Assembly: GCA_003243975.1 (NCBI GenBank)
Contig: QHBJ01000018.1
Location: 1-37,506 of the forward strand
Direction of reading: 5' to 3'
DNA from: Candidatus Meridianibacter frigidus
GTDB taxonomy: Bacteria; Vulcanimicrobiota; Vulcanimicrobiia; Vulcanimicrobiales; Vulcanimicrobiaceae
DNA length: 37,506 nucleotides
Within the stretch, counting starts at the first letter, position 1; every line of letters starts with the position of its first letter. A program made the translations under genes and the position numbers. The notes under the pieces were generated by a model. It was given only the letters and a program-made list of their open reading frames with translations. It searched no databases and was not told where the DNA came from. This document shows, piece by piece, positions 24,900 to 34,899 of this stretch.

Positions 24900-27559
24900 G
24901 CACCCAGCCCATCGAAACCGACGTGCAGGAAACCCAAGAGTGGATTGAGGCCCTGGACGGCGTGCTCGCACACGAGGGTCCCGCGCGCGCGAAAGAGCTG
25001 TTGGAAGCTCTGGTGTTACGCGCGCAAAGTGCCGGCGCGCATATCTCGCTCGGCGTACAAACGCCGTACATCAATACCATTCCTCCGAGCGAACAAGAGC
25101 CGATGCCCGGCAACGACGAACTGGAAACGCGCATCCGTCACTACGTTCGCTGGAATGCTCTTGCGATGGTCGTCAAAGCGAACGAAGAATCGTCCGAACT
25201 CGGCGGCCACGTTGCCAGCTTCGCATCCTCAGCGACGCTGTACGATGTCGGGTTCAATCACTTCTTTCGCGCCCCATCGGACAGCCAGGGCGGCGACTTG
25301 GTGTTCTTTCAAGGCCACTCTTCGCCCGGATTTTATGCGCGCGCCTTTGTCGAAGGCCGCATCGACGAAGAGCATCTGCTCAACTTTCGTCAAGAAGTCG
25401 ATGGGAAAGGACTGTCGTCTTACCCTCACCCCTGGCTGATGCCCGATTTCTGGCAATTCCCGACCGTGTCGATGGGATTGGGCCCATTGATGGCCATCTA
25501 TCAAGCGCGCTTCATGAAGTATCTGCACAATCGCGGCATCGCCGACACGGAAGGCCGCAAAGTTTGGGCCTACTTAGGCGACGGCGAAGTAGACGAACCC
25601 GAATCGCTGGGGGCCATATCGGTGGCGGCGCGCGAATCCTTGGACAACTTGATCTTTGTGGTGAACTGCAACTTGCAACGGCTCGACGGTCCCGTGCGCG
25701 GCAACGGCAAGATTATTCAAGAGCTGGAGCGCGTCTTCTCCGGCGCCGGCTGGAACGTCATCAAAGTGATTTGGGGCAGCAACTGGGATCCGCTTCTGGC
25801 CAAAGACAAAACCGGGCGTCTCGTGCAGCTCATGAACGAATGCGTGGACGGCGACTATCAAACTTTCAAAGCCAACCACGGCGCGTACGTGCGCGAGCAT
25901 TTCTTCGGCCGCTATCCGGAAACGGCCGAGCTCGTAAAGAACATGACCGACGAGCAGATTTGGGCGCTTCAGCGCGGTGGCCACGATCCACGCAAAGTGT
26001 ATGCCGCCTACGCCGCCGCGGCCAAGCACAGTGGGCAGCCCACCGTTATTCTCGCCAAGACGATCAAGGGTTACGGGATGGGCAGCTCTGGTGAAGCCCA
26101 AAACATCGCACACCAGCAGAAACACATGGAAGTCAAGTCGATGCGTGCGTTTCGCGATCGCTTCTCACTGCCGATCGCGGATGAAGCGTTGGAGACGGTA
26201 CCATTTTACCGCCCGCCGGAGCAGAGCCCGGAGATGCAGTACCTACGCGAGCGCCAGCGCGCACTGGGACACTTGCCGCAGCGCCGGCGCAAAGCGGCCG
26301 CGTTGCCCGTGCCGGAGCTTTCGGCTTTTGACGCGCAACTCAAAGATACGGGCGAGCGCGAAATCTCAACGACGATGGCATTCGTGCGGATTTTGAATGC
26401 AGTCATTCGCGACAAGGCCATCGGCAAGCGGGTCGTGCCGATCGTTGCCGATGAATCGCGTACATTCGGCATGGAGGGAATGTTCCGCCAGCTGGGCATC
26501 TACAGCCGAGTCGGCCAGCTTTACAATCCGCAAGACGCGGCTCAATTGATGTACTATCGCGAAGACTTGCACGGGCAGATCTTGCAAGAAGGAATCAATG
26601 AAGCGGGCGCATTCTCATCCTGGATGGCCGCCGGCACGTCGTACTCCAACAATAACGAACAGATGATTCCGTTCTACATCTTTTACTCGATGTTTGGATT
26701 CCAGCGCATCGGCGACTTGGCTTGGGCAGCCGGCGACATGCGCACACGCGGATTCCTAATCGGTGGAACGTCCGGACGCACGACACTTAACGGCGAGGGG
26801 CTGCAGCACGAAGACGGCCACAGCCAAGTGCATGCCTCGTTCATTCCAAACTGTATCTCATACGATCCAACCTATAGCTACGAGTTGGCCGTCATCATTC
26901 AAGACGGATTGCGGCGCATGCTCGCCGATCAAGAGGATGTGTACTACTACATCACGGTGATGAACGAGAACTACCATCACCCCGAGATGCCGGCAAACTC
27001 GCGCGAAGGTATCTTACGCGGTATGTACTTACTCAAGGACGCGGGGCCGATCGAGAAAGATGTTCCCCGGGTCCAACTTCTAGGTTGCGGCACCATCCTG
27101 CGCGAGGTTCTTGCGGCCGGCGAACTGCTGTCGACCGACTTCGGCGTCGCCTCGGACATCTGGAGCGTCCCAAGCTTTAATGAGCTACGAAGTGACGGCC
27201 TGGCGACGGAACGACACAACCTGCTGCACCCGGAAACGTCTCCGCGGCGTAGCTATCTACAAGAGATCATGGCGGACCGCGTAGGGCCCGCGGTAGCGGC
27301 AACCGATTACATCAAGACGTACGCCGAGCAAATTCGGCCATTCATCGGCCGGCGCTATGCCGTGCTCGGCACGGACGGTTTCGGCCGTAGCGATTTTCGG
27401 CGCAAGCTGCGCGAGTTTTTCGAAGTCGACCGGCACTTTGTGGCGCTCGCGGCGCTCAAGGCCCTAGCAGACGAGAATGTCATCGCATCCTCGCGCGTAT
27501 CGGATGCCGTAAAGAAATACGGCATCAACCCCGAAAAACCCAATCCGGTGCTCGTGTAG
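24896..27559 (+). CDS. aceE: Pyruvate dehydrogenase E1, homodimeric type
   Basis: An 887-residue TPP-dependent E1 subunit that decarboxylates pyruvate and acetylates the lipoyl group of E2. The length matches the single-chain AceE type of proteobacteria and actinobacteria, not the alpha/beta type. The TPP/Mg site reads GDGEVDEPE...NCNLQRLDGPVRGN. Further AceE blocks are GHSSPGFYARAF, SMGLGPLMAIYQARF, TIKGYGMG and LNGEGLQHEDGHS. The ATG overlaps the EamA gene by 4 bases and the stop overlaps the aceF GTG by one base, so all three are translated together. No lpd (E3) gene is in the window. Confidence 0.97.
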   Translation: MSTQPIETDVQETQEWIEALDGVLAHEGPARAKELLEALVLRAQSAGAHISLGVQTPYINTIPPSEQEPMPGNDELETRIRHYVRWNALAMVVKANEESSELGGHVASFASSATLYDVGFNHFFRAPSDSQGGDLVFFQGHSSPGFYARAFVEGRIDEEHLLNFRQEVDGKGLSSYPHPWLMPDFWQFPTVSMGLGPLMAIYQARFMKYLHNRGIADTEGRKVWAYLGDGEVDEPESLGAISVAARESLDNLIFVVNCNLQRLDGPVRGNGKIIQELERVFSGAGWNVIKVIWGSNWDPLLAKDKTGRLVQLMNECVDGDYQTFKANHGAYVREHFFGRYPETAELVKNMTDEQIWALQRGGHDPRKVYAAYAAAAKHSGQPTVILAKTIKGYGMGSSGEAQNIAHQQKHMEVKSMRAFRDRFSLPIADEALETVPFYRPPEQSPEMQYLRERQRALGHLPQRRRKAAALPVPELSAFDAQLKDTGEREISTTMAFVRILNAVIRDKAIGKRVVPIVADESRTFGMEGMFRQLGIYSRVGQLYNPQDAAQLMYYREDLHGQILQEGINEAGAFSSWMAAGTSYSNNNEQMIPFYIFYSMFGFQRIGDLAWAAGDMRTRGFLIGGTSGRTTLNGEGLQHEDGHSQVHASFIPNCISYDPTYSYELAVIIQDGLRRMLADQEDVYYYITVMNENYHHPEMPANSREGILRGMYLLKDAGPIEKDVPRVQLLGCGTILREVLAAGELLSTDFGVASDIWSVPSFNELRSDGLATERHNLLHPETSPRRSYLQEIMADRVGPAVAATDYIKTYAEQIRPFIGRRYAVLGTDGFGRSDFRRKLREFFEVDRHFVALAALKALADENVIASSRVSDAVKKYGINPEKPNPVLV

Positions 27560-29235
27560 TGGAAGTTCGCGTTCCCGACATCGGTGAGTTCACGAATGTG
27601 CCGGTCATCGAGGTCCTGGTAAAGCCGGGCGACCGCATAAAAAAAGAAGATCCGCTTATTACTTTGGAATCCGAAAAGGCGTCGATGGAGGTGCCCGCCC
27701 CTTCCGAAGGCGTGATCAAGGAATTGCGCGTCAAGGTCGGCGATCGAGTATCTCAAGGGAGTGAAATCCTGGTATTGGACTCGGCTAGCGAAACGCAGTT
27801 CGCTGCGCAAGCAGCACCGCAAGAGCAAGCGCCGCCCAACCAAGAGCAAACCTCCGAAGAGGTGGACACCGAAGAGAGTTCCGAGGTGATGGAAGCGCCG
27901 GACGCGCCGCCGGATGCGCCCCTGGCCCCCACGCCGAGCGAGCGCGTCGTCGAACTGCGAGTGCCCGATATCGGCGATTTTCACGACGTTCCGGTCATCG
28001 AAGTCATGATCAAGCCGGGCGACAGAATCGAGCGCGAAAGCTCGCTGGTCGCTCTGGAATCGGAGAAGGCCACGATGGAAGTTCCCGCTACGAGCGCGGG
28101 CACGATTAAAGACGTCGCCCTGAAAGTAGGCGACAAAGTCGCCAAAGGTGCACTGATCGCCACGGTTCTGAGTCCGGACGCAACTACTGTCCCGACATCA
28201 AGTCTCAGTTCAACCCAAAGTGTCAGTTCGAGCCCCAGTGTCACCCCGAGCTTGTCGACGGGTCGGGTTGACAATGCGGACGCTACCGGTAACGCGGCCG
28301 AAAATGGGGGCACGGAAGCTGCGCGGAGTAATGGCGAGGTGCATGCATCGCCGTCCATTCGGCGGTTTGCGCGCGAGCTCGGCGTGAACCTAGGCGCGAT
28401 CGCGGCCTCCGGGCCAAATGGGCGGATTACCCGCGACGACATTCAAAACTTCGTTAAGCGTTCGCTGAAAGAAGGCGCCTCACAGGCAGCGCCAACGAAT
28501 GGCATGCATCTGGCGCCGTGGCCGAAGATTGACTTCGCGCAATACGGACCGGTCGAGGTAACGCCTCTCTCCCGTATCAAGAAGATTTCGGGCCTCAATC
28601 TCCACCGCAATTGGGTCATGATTCCGCACGTCACGAACAATGACGATGCCGACATCACGAAATTGGAGTCCTTCCGTCAGAAGCTCAACGCCGAACGCGC
28701 GAAGACCGGCGGCAAGGTGACGATTCTCGCCTTTCTCATCAAAGCGGCGGTCGCCGCGCTCAAAACCTATCCTGACTTCAATGCATCGCTCGAGGGCGAC
28801 ACACTCGTGCGGAAAAAGTACTACAACGTCGGTTTTGCGGCCGACACGCCCGGCGGTCTCATGGTGCCCGTGCTCAAGGGCGCCGATAAGAAGGGTGTGC
28901 TTGAAATTGCGCGCGAAACCGCGGAACTGGCAGCCAAGGCGCGCGAGGGAAAATTGCCACTTTCCGACATGCAGGGCGGCACATTTACGATATCCAGTTT
29001 GGGCGGAATCGGCGGCACGTATTTTACGCCCATTATCAATGCGCCGGAAGTAGCGATCCTGGGCGTGTGCCATTCAGAGATGAAGCCGGTCTGGAACGGG
29101 AAAAAATTCAAGCCCCGCTTGGTGTTGCCGCTTTCGCTCTCCTACGACCACCGCGTCATCGATGGAGCGGCGGCGGCGCGCTTCAACGTTACTTTATCCG
29201 AGGTACTGGGCGACATGCGCCGCGCGATGCTCTAA
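27559..29235 (+). CDS. aceF: Dihydrolipoamide acetyltransferase (PDH E2) with two lipoyl domains
   Basis: A 558-residue E2 core of the pyruvate dehydrogenase complex, starting at GTG 27559. Two lipoyl domains lie at about 1-74 and 131-205, with lipoyl-Lys at 40 and 170 (ESEKASMEV and ESEKATMEV). An acidic Glu/Pro linker joins them. A Ser/Thr linker (205-260) leads to a peripheral-subunit binding domain (about 262-302, ASPSIRRFARELGVNL). The catalytic domain ends with SYDHRVIDG (His531, Asp535). Part of the second linker is built from an 18-base tandem repeat and a palindrome. It overlaps the convergent TMEM175-like gene by 4 bases. Confidence 0.97.
   Translation: MEVRVPDIGEFTNVPVIEVLVKPGDRIKKEDPLITLESEKASMEVPAPSEGVIKELRVKVGDRVSQGSEILVLDSASETQFAAQAAPQEQAPPNQEQTSEEVDTEESSEVMEAPDAPPDAPLAPTPSERVVELRVPDIGDFHDVPVIEVMIKPGDRIERESSLVALESEKATMEVPATSAGTIKDVALKVGDKVAKGALIATVLSPDATTVPTSSLSSTQSVSSSPSVTPSLSTGRVDNADATGNAAENGGTEAARSNGEVHASPSIRRFARELGVNLGAIAASGPNGRITRDDIQNFVKRSLKEGASQAAPTNGMHLAPWPKIDFAQYGPVEVTPLSRIKKISGLNLHRNWVMIPHVTNNDDADITKLESFRQKLNAERAKTGGKVTILAFLIKAAVAALKTYPDFNASLEGDTLVRKKYYNVGFAADTPGGLMVPVLKGADKKGVLEIARETAELAAKAREGKLPLSDMQGGTFTISSLGGIGGTYFTPIINAPEVAILGVCHSEMKPVWNGKKFKPRLVLPLSLSYDHRVIDGAAAARFNVTLSEVLGDMRRAML
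28201..28273 (+). repeat. 18-base tandem repeat and dispersed palindrome inside the aceF linker
   Basis: Three 18-base units start at 28201, 28219 and 28237 (AGTCTCAGTTCAACCCAA, AGTGTCAGTTCGAGCCCC, AGTGTCACCCCGAGCTTG), encoding SLSSTQ, SVSSSP and SVTPSL. The last unit merges into an imperfect palindrome from TGTCA (28239) to TGACA (28273). The block TGTCAGTTCGAGCCCC matches 15 of 16 bases of the intergenic element at 35090-35105 (opposite strand). Confidence 0.65.
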
Positions 29236-29894
29236 GCGCTGTCGGCAGGGCCCGCGATCTGCTTGCTGAGCCGCCCTCCGATCATACGACCCAAGCCGGA
29301 GAAGACCACGATAAGCAGCGGCAGCATTATGTAGATCCGCCCTTCAAAATGGCGTCCGTATGCGAAAACCAGAAAGGCGACGGCGCCGGCCGCCACACCG
29401 AGTTGCCGAAACGCCTGGACATATCCGGAAGCAATCAAGCCCGGTGAGAGGGCCGCGAAGCGCTGCTTAATACCAACCAGATGCACGATGCCGAACAGTG
29501 CGAAAACCGAAGCAAATGTGGTGATGTAGAAATAGAGCGCCAGGATATTATCGTCGGTCGAACTCCTGGCAAAGTGCACGAATAGCTGAAGCGCATACAC
29601 AAGAACGACGATGGTCCCGAGCAGCAGGAAGTTTAACGTTACCGTCAGCCGAGTCGGGACAAAATAATGTGCGAACCACTTGTGATGCCGCATCCACAAC
29701 GCGCAGACCAAACCAAACGTCACACCGAAGGCGAGTAGGGCAATTGGTTTGGAGAACAGATCTTGCATATGAGCGGGAACCGTAAAACTCAAGCCCAACT
29801 GCGCGAGGCTAAAGCCGATTACGATGTCGCTGAACGCCTCCAACCGGTGAACGAAACGCTCATCGTCGCCGTACGCGACGTCTGCCTTGATCAA
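29232..29894 (-). CDS. TMEM175-family (DUF1211) membrane protein
   Basis: A 220-residue membrane protein with about six helices. Its first helix carries [15 protein letters not shown], the Arg-x-x-Ala-Phe-Ser-Asp signature of TMEM175 family K+ channels. Bacterial members form tetrameric, K+-permeable channels. The start is TTG 29894, overlapping the acnA stop (TGA 29893-29891). It is the last gene of an operon whose four genes all overlap. One family repeat only, as usual in bacteria. Ion conduction is inferred from the family. Confidence 0.8.
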   Translation of the reverse strand: MIKADVAYGDDERFVHRLEAFSDIVIGFSLAQLGLSFTVPAHMQDLFSKPIALLAFGVTFGLVCALWMRHHKWFAHYFVPTRLTVTLNFLLLGTIVVLVYALQLFVHFARSSTDDNILALYFYITTFASVFALFGIVHLVGIKQRFAALSPGLIASGYVQAFRQLGVAAGAVAFLVFAYGRHFEGRIYIMLPLLIVVFSGLGRMIGGRLSKQIAGPADSA

Positions 29895-32644
29895 CTGCGC
29901 GCTTTGAGCTGCCGAAGCACGTACTGGAGAATGCCGCCGTGCCGGTAGTATTCCGCCTCGTCCGGCGTATCGATGCGCAGAAGCGTCTTGAAGGAGAGCG
30001 ACGCCCCTTCGTTGTCGGTGACCTTCACCCGCAGATGCATGCGCGGGCGCACGCCTTCCTCGAGCCCCGTGATATCGTAAACCTCCTCACCGGTAAGCCC
30101 ATACGTCGAACGATCCGCTCCGTCGGTGAACTCCAAGGGCAGAAGACCCATCCCGATAAGGTTGCTGCGATGGATGCGTTCGAATGACTCCGCAATAACG
30201 GCGCGCACGCCGAGCAGCATCGGTCCCTTCGCAGCCCAGTCCCGCGAGGAGCCGGAGCCGTACTCCTTGCCTGCCAGCACGACCAGCGGGATTCCGGCCG
30301 CTTTGTACTTCATGGCCGCATCGAAGATCGGCAACTGCTCGCTTGCAGGTAAATACCGCGTTACGCCGCCTTCCACGCCTGGAACCATCGCGTTGCGCAA
30401 GCGCACGTTGGCGAAGGTGCCGCGCATCATCACTTCATGATTCCCGCGGCGCGCGCCGTAGGAATTGAAATCGGTACGCTGCACGCCCCGCTCGAGCAAA
30501 TATTTCGCTGCAGGCGAGTTCACCGCAATACTGCCGGCCGGCGAAATATGATCGGTCGTGACGCTGTCGCCCAGCACCGCCAGCGCGCGCGCGCCAACAA
30601 TATCTTGCAGCGGCGGCGGTTCTTCGAGCATCGCCTCAAAGTACGTCGGCTTCTTGACGTACTCGGATTCGGCATCCCAAGCATAGCGTTCGCCCGTTGG
30701 GACATTCAAGCTCTTCCAATTTCGGTCGCCCGCGAAAACATCTTCGTACCGCGAGCGAAACATTGCCTCCGAGATCGACGCAGCAATAGCGTCGCTCACT
30801 TCCGCGTTGCTGGGCCAGATGTCCTTAAGGTAAACGGGTTCGCCGGCCTTGTCCGTGCCGAGCGCCTCGGTTGTGAGATCGATGTCCATTCGGCCGGCGA
30901 GCGCATACGCGACCACGAGGGGCGGCGATGCAAGGTAATTGGCCCGGACCTGTGGGTGAATGCGGCCCTCGAAGTTGCGGTTGCCCGAAAGCACGGCCGC
31001 GACGATACTGTCTTGCTCTGCGATGCTCTCGGCGATCTCGCTGGGAAGCGGTCCGCTGTTGCCGATGCACGTGGTGCAACCGTAACCGACCAAGTTGAAA
31101 CCCAGTTCATCCAGGTACGTACCGAGACCCGATTTGTTCAAGTAGTCGGTGACGACTTGCGAGCCCGGCGCCAAACTTGTTTTCACCCACGGCTTGCGCT
31201 GCAACCCGCGCTCCACGGCTTTCTTAGCTACCAGGCCGGCTCCGAGCATGACCGCCGGATTGGACGTGTTGGTGCAGCTCGTGATCGCCGCAATTACAAC
31301 CGAGCCGTCCGCCACTTCCACACTCGGACGGGCGGCCACGGCCGTGCCCCCTCCGCCTTCGTTCTCCAACCGCGCGACGGCGCTGGCCGGCTTCGCATCG
31401 CGTAGTGCCTGCCATTCTTGCAACGCTGCCATGAAAGACGTCTTGACGTCTGACAAAGCAACGCGGTCTTGCGGACGGCGCGGACCAGCTAGGTTCGGAA
31501 CGACGTCATTCAAGTTCAAGGTGAGCGTGTCGCAGAAGATCGGGTCGGGCGCATCGTCCGTTCGAAAGAGACCTTGCGCTTTCGCGTACGCGTCAACCAG
31601 CGCAATATGTTCGGAATCCCTTCCCGTCAGGCGCAGATACTGCAACGTCTGCACGTCGATGGGAAAAATCGCACAGGTTGAGCCGTATTCGGGTGACATA
31701 TTGCCGATGGTAACTCGGTCGGGAACGCCTAAATTCGAAAGCCCTTTGCCGTAAAACTCGACGAACTTTCCGACCACGCCCTTCTTGCGCAGCATCTCGG
31801 TAACCGTGAGGACCAGGTCGGTCGAAGTGACACCTTCGCGCAACCCTCCCTCGAGTTGGAAACCGATGACCTCCGGAATGAGCATCGTCACCGGCTGCCC
31901 GAGCATCGCGGCTTCGGCTTCGATGCCGCCGACGCCCCAAGCCAGCACGCCGAGCCCATTGACCATCGTGGTGTGCGAGTCGGTCCCAACCGCCGTGTCC
32001 GGATATGCAAGTGCGTTCTGGGGATCGAATCGCACGCCGCCGCCGACGGCTCCAAAGACCACGCGCGCTAGATACTCGATGTTGACTTGGTGCACGATCC
32101 CAGTCCCCGGCGGGACAGCGCGGAAATTGGAGAGCGCTTGCTGGCCCCATTTCAGAAAGGCATAACGCTCTCGATTGCGCGCGAACTCGACCTCGGTATT
32201 CTTTCCGAAGGCGCTCTTTTCACCAAAGAAATCGACTTGCACCGAATGGTCTATGACCAATTCGACGGGCTGCAAAGGGTTGATCACTTTGGGGTCGCCG
32301 CCAATTTCCGCCATGGCGTCGCGCATCGCCGCCAAATCGACGACGACGGGAACGCCGGTAAAGTCTTGCAATAGCACGCGTGCCGGCCGGAAGGCGATTT
32401 CACGGGCCCCACCCTCCTTGGGATTCCATTTGGCAAGGGCCTCGATATCTGCGCGCCGCACCGTCGAGGCGTCTTCGAAGCGGAGCAGGTTTTCGAGCAG
32501 GATTTTCAGCGAATACGGCACTCGCGCGAGCTTCGTCAAACCGGCTTCTTCCACAGCCGCCAAGCGGAAGTAACGATAGGATCGGCCACCCACATTTAAA
32601 GTTGCCGCCGACTCAAATGAGTCTTTGGATTGCAATTCGGTCAT
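29891..32644 (-). CDS. acnA: Aconitate hydratase A
   Basis: A 917-residue TCA-cycle enzyme interconverting citrate and isocitrate through a [4Fe-4S] cluster; AcnA also acts as an RNA-binding iron sensor in some bacteria. Cluster ligands are Cys457 ([10 protein letters not shown]) and Cys523/Cys526 (GCTTCIG). Other blocks include [15 protein letters not shown] near the N-terminal third, and the swivel-domain phrase [17 protein letters not shown]. Length and order match the AcnA/IRP1 type, not AcnB. ATG 32644 overlaps the rnd stop as ATGA. Confidence 0.97.
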   Translation of the reverse strand: MTELQSKDSFESAATLNVGGRSYRYFRLAAVEEAGLTKLARVPYSLKILLENLLRFEDASTVRRADIEALAKWNPKEGGAREIAFRPARVLLQDFTGVPVVVDLAAMRDAMAEIGGDPKVINPLQPVELVIDHSVQVDFFGEKSAFGKNTEVEFARNRERYAFLKWGQQALSNFRAVPPGTGIVHQVNIEYLARVVFGAVGGGVRFDPQNALAYPDTAVGTDSHTTMVNGLGVLAWGVGGIEAEAAMLGQPVTMLIPEVIGFQLEGGLREGVTSTDLVLTVTEMLRKKGVVGKFVEFYGKGLSNLGVPDRVTIGNMSPEYGSTCAIFPIDVQTLQYLRLTGRDSEHIALVDAYAKAQGLFRTDDAPDPIFCDTLTLNLNDVVPNLAGPRRPQDRVALSDVKTSFMAALQEWQALRDAKPASAVARLENEGGGGTAVAARPSVEVADGSVVIAAITSCTNTSNPAVMLGAGLVAKKAVERGLQRKPWVKTSLAPGSQVVTDYLNKSGLGTYLDELGFNLVGYGCTTCIGNSGPLPSEIAESIAEQDSIVAAVLSGNRNFEGRIHPQVRANYLASPPLVVAYALAGRMDIDLTTEALGTDKAGEPVYLKDIWPSNAEVSDAIAASISEAMFRSRYEDVFAGDRNWKSLNVPTGERYAWDAESEYVKKPTYFEAMLEEPPPLQDIVGARALAVLGDSVTTDHISPAGSIAVNSPAAKYLLERGVQRTDFNSYGARRGNHEVMMRGTFANVRLRNAMVPGVEGGVTRYLPASEQLPIFDAAMKYKAAGIPLVVLAGKEYGSGSSRDWAAKGPMLLGVRAVIAESFERIHRSNLIGMGLLPLEFTDGADRSTYGLTGEEVYDITGLEEGVRPRMHLRVKVTDNEGASLSFKTLLRIDTPDEAEYYRHGGILQYVLRQLKARS

Positions 32645-33810
32645 GAGAAGCTAATTCGCGGATCGCCGCTTTGGCGGCCTTCGATGCGCAGAGAACTTTC
32701 GCCCGAGAGCAACCGCCACAGAGGCTCGGCCACCAGTTGCGTGCGCCAGGGTTCCAATTCGAGCATGGCTTGCATCCCCTCAAACGATTCAGGCAATTCA
32801 CGCGCGACGCGTTCCAGCGAAGCGCGCGGTACCAATAACGTGGCGGGCAACCCGTTCGCACGCGCGATCTCACCGATCAGCACGTTCATGACCGCCACCA
32901 GCCCATCACGCTGATTGCCCAATGGACGCGTGGGCCTAACCGGCAGCTCTTCTTCGGCAATCGATTCACCCAGCCGAACCGCAGCCAAAATATCCTGACC
33001 CAACGATTTGCGCGCACCCGCGTCCAGGCGCCGTAACTGCGCGAGATCCTCCACGCGCTGCGGCCGCAGAGCGACTAAGCCGGCGACGACATCGTCGGGC
33101 AAGACGTATTTCAGCGGAACGTCGCGGCGCCGGGCTGTCGCTTCGCGTAGTGCGACCAGTTCGCGCAACACGCCGAGTTCGCGGCGGTTCATGCGCGTCG
33201 CGCCGGGAATACGCAGGTACATCTTGCGCAGATCCACCTGGTAGCGCTCGAGCTGCCCGAGCAAACGGCATTCCTCCAAGGCCCAGTGCAGCCGCCCAGA
33301 TTCTTCCAGGCGCTTCGTTAGTTTGTCGTGCAATTCCAACAAGTGTGCGACGTCATCGGTCAGATACTCGGTCTGCTTGGAGGAGAGCGGGCGCGCACTC
33401 CAATCGCTGACGGTTTGCGACTTCTTGAGACGGACGCCGGCGATGTCGTGAACGAGGTCCGCGAGCGAAACCGATAGTCCGTAGCCGCAGAACGCCGCCG
33501 CTATCTGGGTGTCGAAAACTCGGTCCGGCGCAGCGCCGAAGCGGTCCGCAAAGATCTTCAAGTCGCTGGTAAGGGCGTGGCCGACAACCAGCGTTTTTCC
33601 AAGCGCTTCGACGAGGGGGCGCAGTTCAGGCAGCCTGAGCGGATCGACGATGACCACATCCTCCTCGAAGGCCAGTTGCACCACCATGAGCCGAGCTACG
33701 TAGGAGCGCTCGTTGTGGAATTCGGTATCCAGTCCGACTCGCGCCGCACACGCTACCCGCCGGCAAAGCTGCTCCAGCCCGGATTGCGCATCGACGAGTT
33801 GATGCTTCAT
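32641..33810 (-). CDS. rnd: Ribonuclease D
   Basis: A 389-residue 3'-5' exoribonuclease of the DEDD family, active in tRNA 3'-end maturation. The exonuclease acids are Asp28 and Glu30 (GLDTEF), Asp83 (TSDLKIF) and the Exo III segment YLTDD (Tyr149, Asp153). An HRDC-type helical region follows at about 205-300. ATG 33810 is chosen because it fits the exonuclease N-terminus and overlaps the upstream stop as ATGA; the open frame further upstream to 34464 is a shadow of the VTT gene. Confidence 0.93.
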   Translation of the reverse strand: MKHQLVDAQSGLEQLCRRVACAARVGLDTEFHNERSYVARLMVVQLAFEEDVVIVDPLRLPELRPLVEALGKTLVVGHALTSDLKIFADRFGAAPDRVFDTQIAAAFCGYGLSVSLADLVHDIAGVRLKKSQTVSDWSARPLSSKQTEYLTDDVAHLLELHDKLTKRLEESGRLHWALEECRLLGQLERYQVDLRKMYLRIPGATRMNRRELGVLRELVALREATARRRDVPLKYVLPDDVVAGLVALRPQRVEDLAQLRRLDAGARKSLGQDILAAVRLGESIAEEELPVRPTRPLGNQRDGLVAVMNVLIGEIARANGLPATLLVPRASLERVARELPESFEGMQAMLELEPWRTQLVAEPLWRLLSGESSLRIEGRQSGDPRISFS

Positions 33811-34436
33811 GGTGCCTGCGTCTGCGGAGCGCGATAACGGTGGTGATGGTGTCTCTCGTAGAATTGGTGCGCTCGCGTTCTCACCGTACTCTCGGCGCCG
33901 TGAATAAAGGTGGTGACGCGGTCGCCGAAGATCGCCAGCAGCGTGCAGAGCGGGATGGCAATCGCGCACATCGTCCAAACGTGGACAAAGAGCGGAACGC
34001 GGAACGTTGCCGCAACCGCCGTGGCCAGCGTCCCGCCCAGTCCCGGAATCACGCGCACCGAAAGCAAGAACGCCGGCGACCCGATGCGGAAGCGGGTAAT
34101 CCAGTGCGGCAGCCGCGTGAGCATGCCGTCCAAGTCGAGCAGATGAGACGCCCGCCGGTTGACCTGATAGCCGATGATAGCGGCGAAAACCAGGCCCAGG
34201 GCATTCACGAGTGACCCGAAAAATGGCCCAAAGATCGCGCCGTTCATAACCGCCAGCGCATCGGTTACCGAAAACGGCGCCGACGCGACCACCGCGAAGA
34301 CCGCTATCGCAATCGGGTACGCCGCCCACCCCACCGACCGGATGTACCGTTCGACCTGCGGCTGGTCGCGAATGACCCAGAATGCCAAGAGAAACGAAGC
34401 AGCCAAGATTGCTAGCGCCGCCAAGCGCCGAACCAT
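33807..34436 (-). CDS. TVP38/TMEM64 (VTT domain) membrane protein
   Basis: A 209-residue membrane protein of the VTT/DedA-like superfamily. Typical blocks are MNGAIFGPFFGSLVNALG (re-entrant loop with Gly) and FLLSVRVIPGLGGTLATAVAATFRV (Arg-x-x-Pro). Family members act as lipid scramblases or flippases or in envelope homeostasis. The C-terminal tail is unusually rich in His (ERHHHHRYRAP). ATG 34436 or an upstream TTG 34445 is the start. Only about 18 bases separate it from the divergent VKOR-like gene. Confidence 0.82.
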   Translation of the reverse strand: MVRRLAALAILAASFLLAFWVIRDQPQVERYIRSVGWAAYPIAIAVFAVVASAPFSVTDALAVMNGAIFGPFFGSLVNALGLVFAAIIGYQVNRRASHLLDLDGMLTRLPHWITRFRIGSPAFLLSVRVIPGLGGTLATAVAATFRVPLFVHVWTMCAIAIPLCTLLAIFGDRVTTFIHGAESTVRTRAHQFYERHHHHRYRAPQTQAP

Positions 34437-34454
34437 GGGGCTCAAAGGGAGAGT

Positions 34455-34847
34455 ATGCTCGCAATCCGGCTGATCATGACGGCACTATGCGCCCTCGGGC
34501 TCTACGCCTCCGTCTTCATGCTTCGTAAGGCGCGTTTGGGCGCCCAGGGCCAGCTTGCCGAGCCGAGCGTGGTGCAGCGGCCTGCCGCGCGTTTGTTTTT
34601 CGGCGTGTCCAACGCCGCATTCGGTATCGCCTTTTATGTGATTTCCGCCGCCCTTATCTGGATCGGCACGCCGTGGGCAACCCCGGCGCTGCTTATCGCT
34701 GTCGGACTGGCAGCGCTCACTTCCGTTTATTTGGCATACAGTCTGCTATTTGTAACGAGGATGCCTTGCCCGTTTTGCTGGACCGGGCACTTCGTCAACT
34801 GGCTGCTCGCACTCGGCGCCATCCTGTTGCTGCATCGCGCCGCATAG
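34455..34847 (+). CDS. VKOR-like membrane protein with a single CxxC
   Basis: A 130-residue, four-helix membrane protein. ATG 34455 has AAAGGGAG directly upstream. The C-terminal half matches the VKOR active-site helix: Cys105-Pro-Phe-Cys108 in TRMPCPFCWTGHFVNW. The segment RLFFGVSNAAFGIAFY resembles the VKOR loop end (F-G-x-x-N-A), but the two loop Cys that normally shuttle electrons to CxxC are absent. The only other Cys is Cys12 in helix 1. It may still oxidise or reduce a partner using quinone, or may rely on an external thioredoxin-like domain. Divergent from the VTT gene. Confidence 0.7.
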   Translation: MLAIRLIMTALCALGLYASVFMLRKARLGAQGQLAEPSVVQRPAARLFFGVSNAAFGIAFYVISAALIWIGTPWATPALLIAVGLAALTSVYLAYSLLFVTRMPCPFCWTGHFVNWLLALGAILLLHRAA

Positions 34848-34863
34848 GTGCAAATCGCCGTTA

Positions 34864-34893
34864 TTGTTCGGCCCGGCAGCACGGGAGTATAAT
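34864..34893 (+). promoter_or_regulatory. Promoter for the orphan RNA
   Basis: A perfect -10 TATAAT (34888-34893) with a -35-like TTGTTC (34864-34869) 18 bases upstream. A start near 34900 would put the first hairpin at the 5' end of the transcript. The element lies just after the stop of the VKOR-like gene. Confidence 0.6.
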
Positions 34894-34899
34894 CGCCCT

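Noticed and set aside
25574-26125. 183-codon minus-strand frame
   Set aside because: Lies entirely opposite aceE, whose TPP-binding motifs are in the plus frame.
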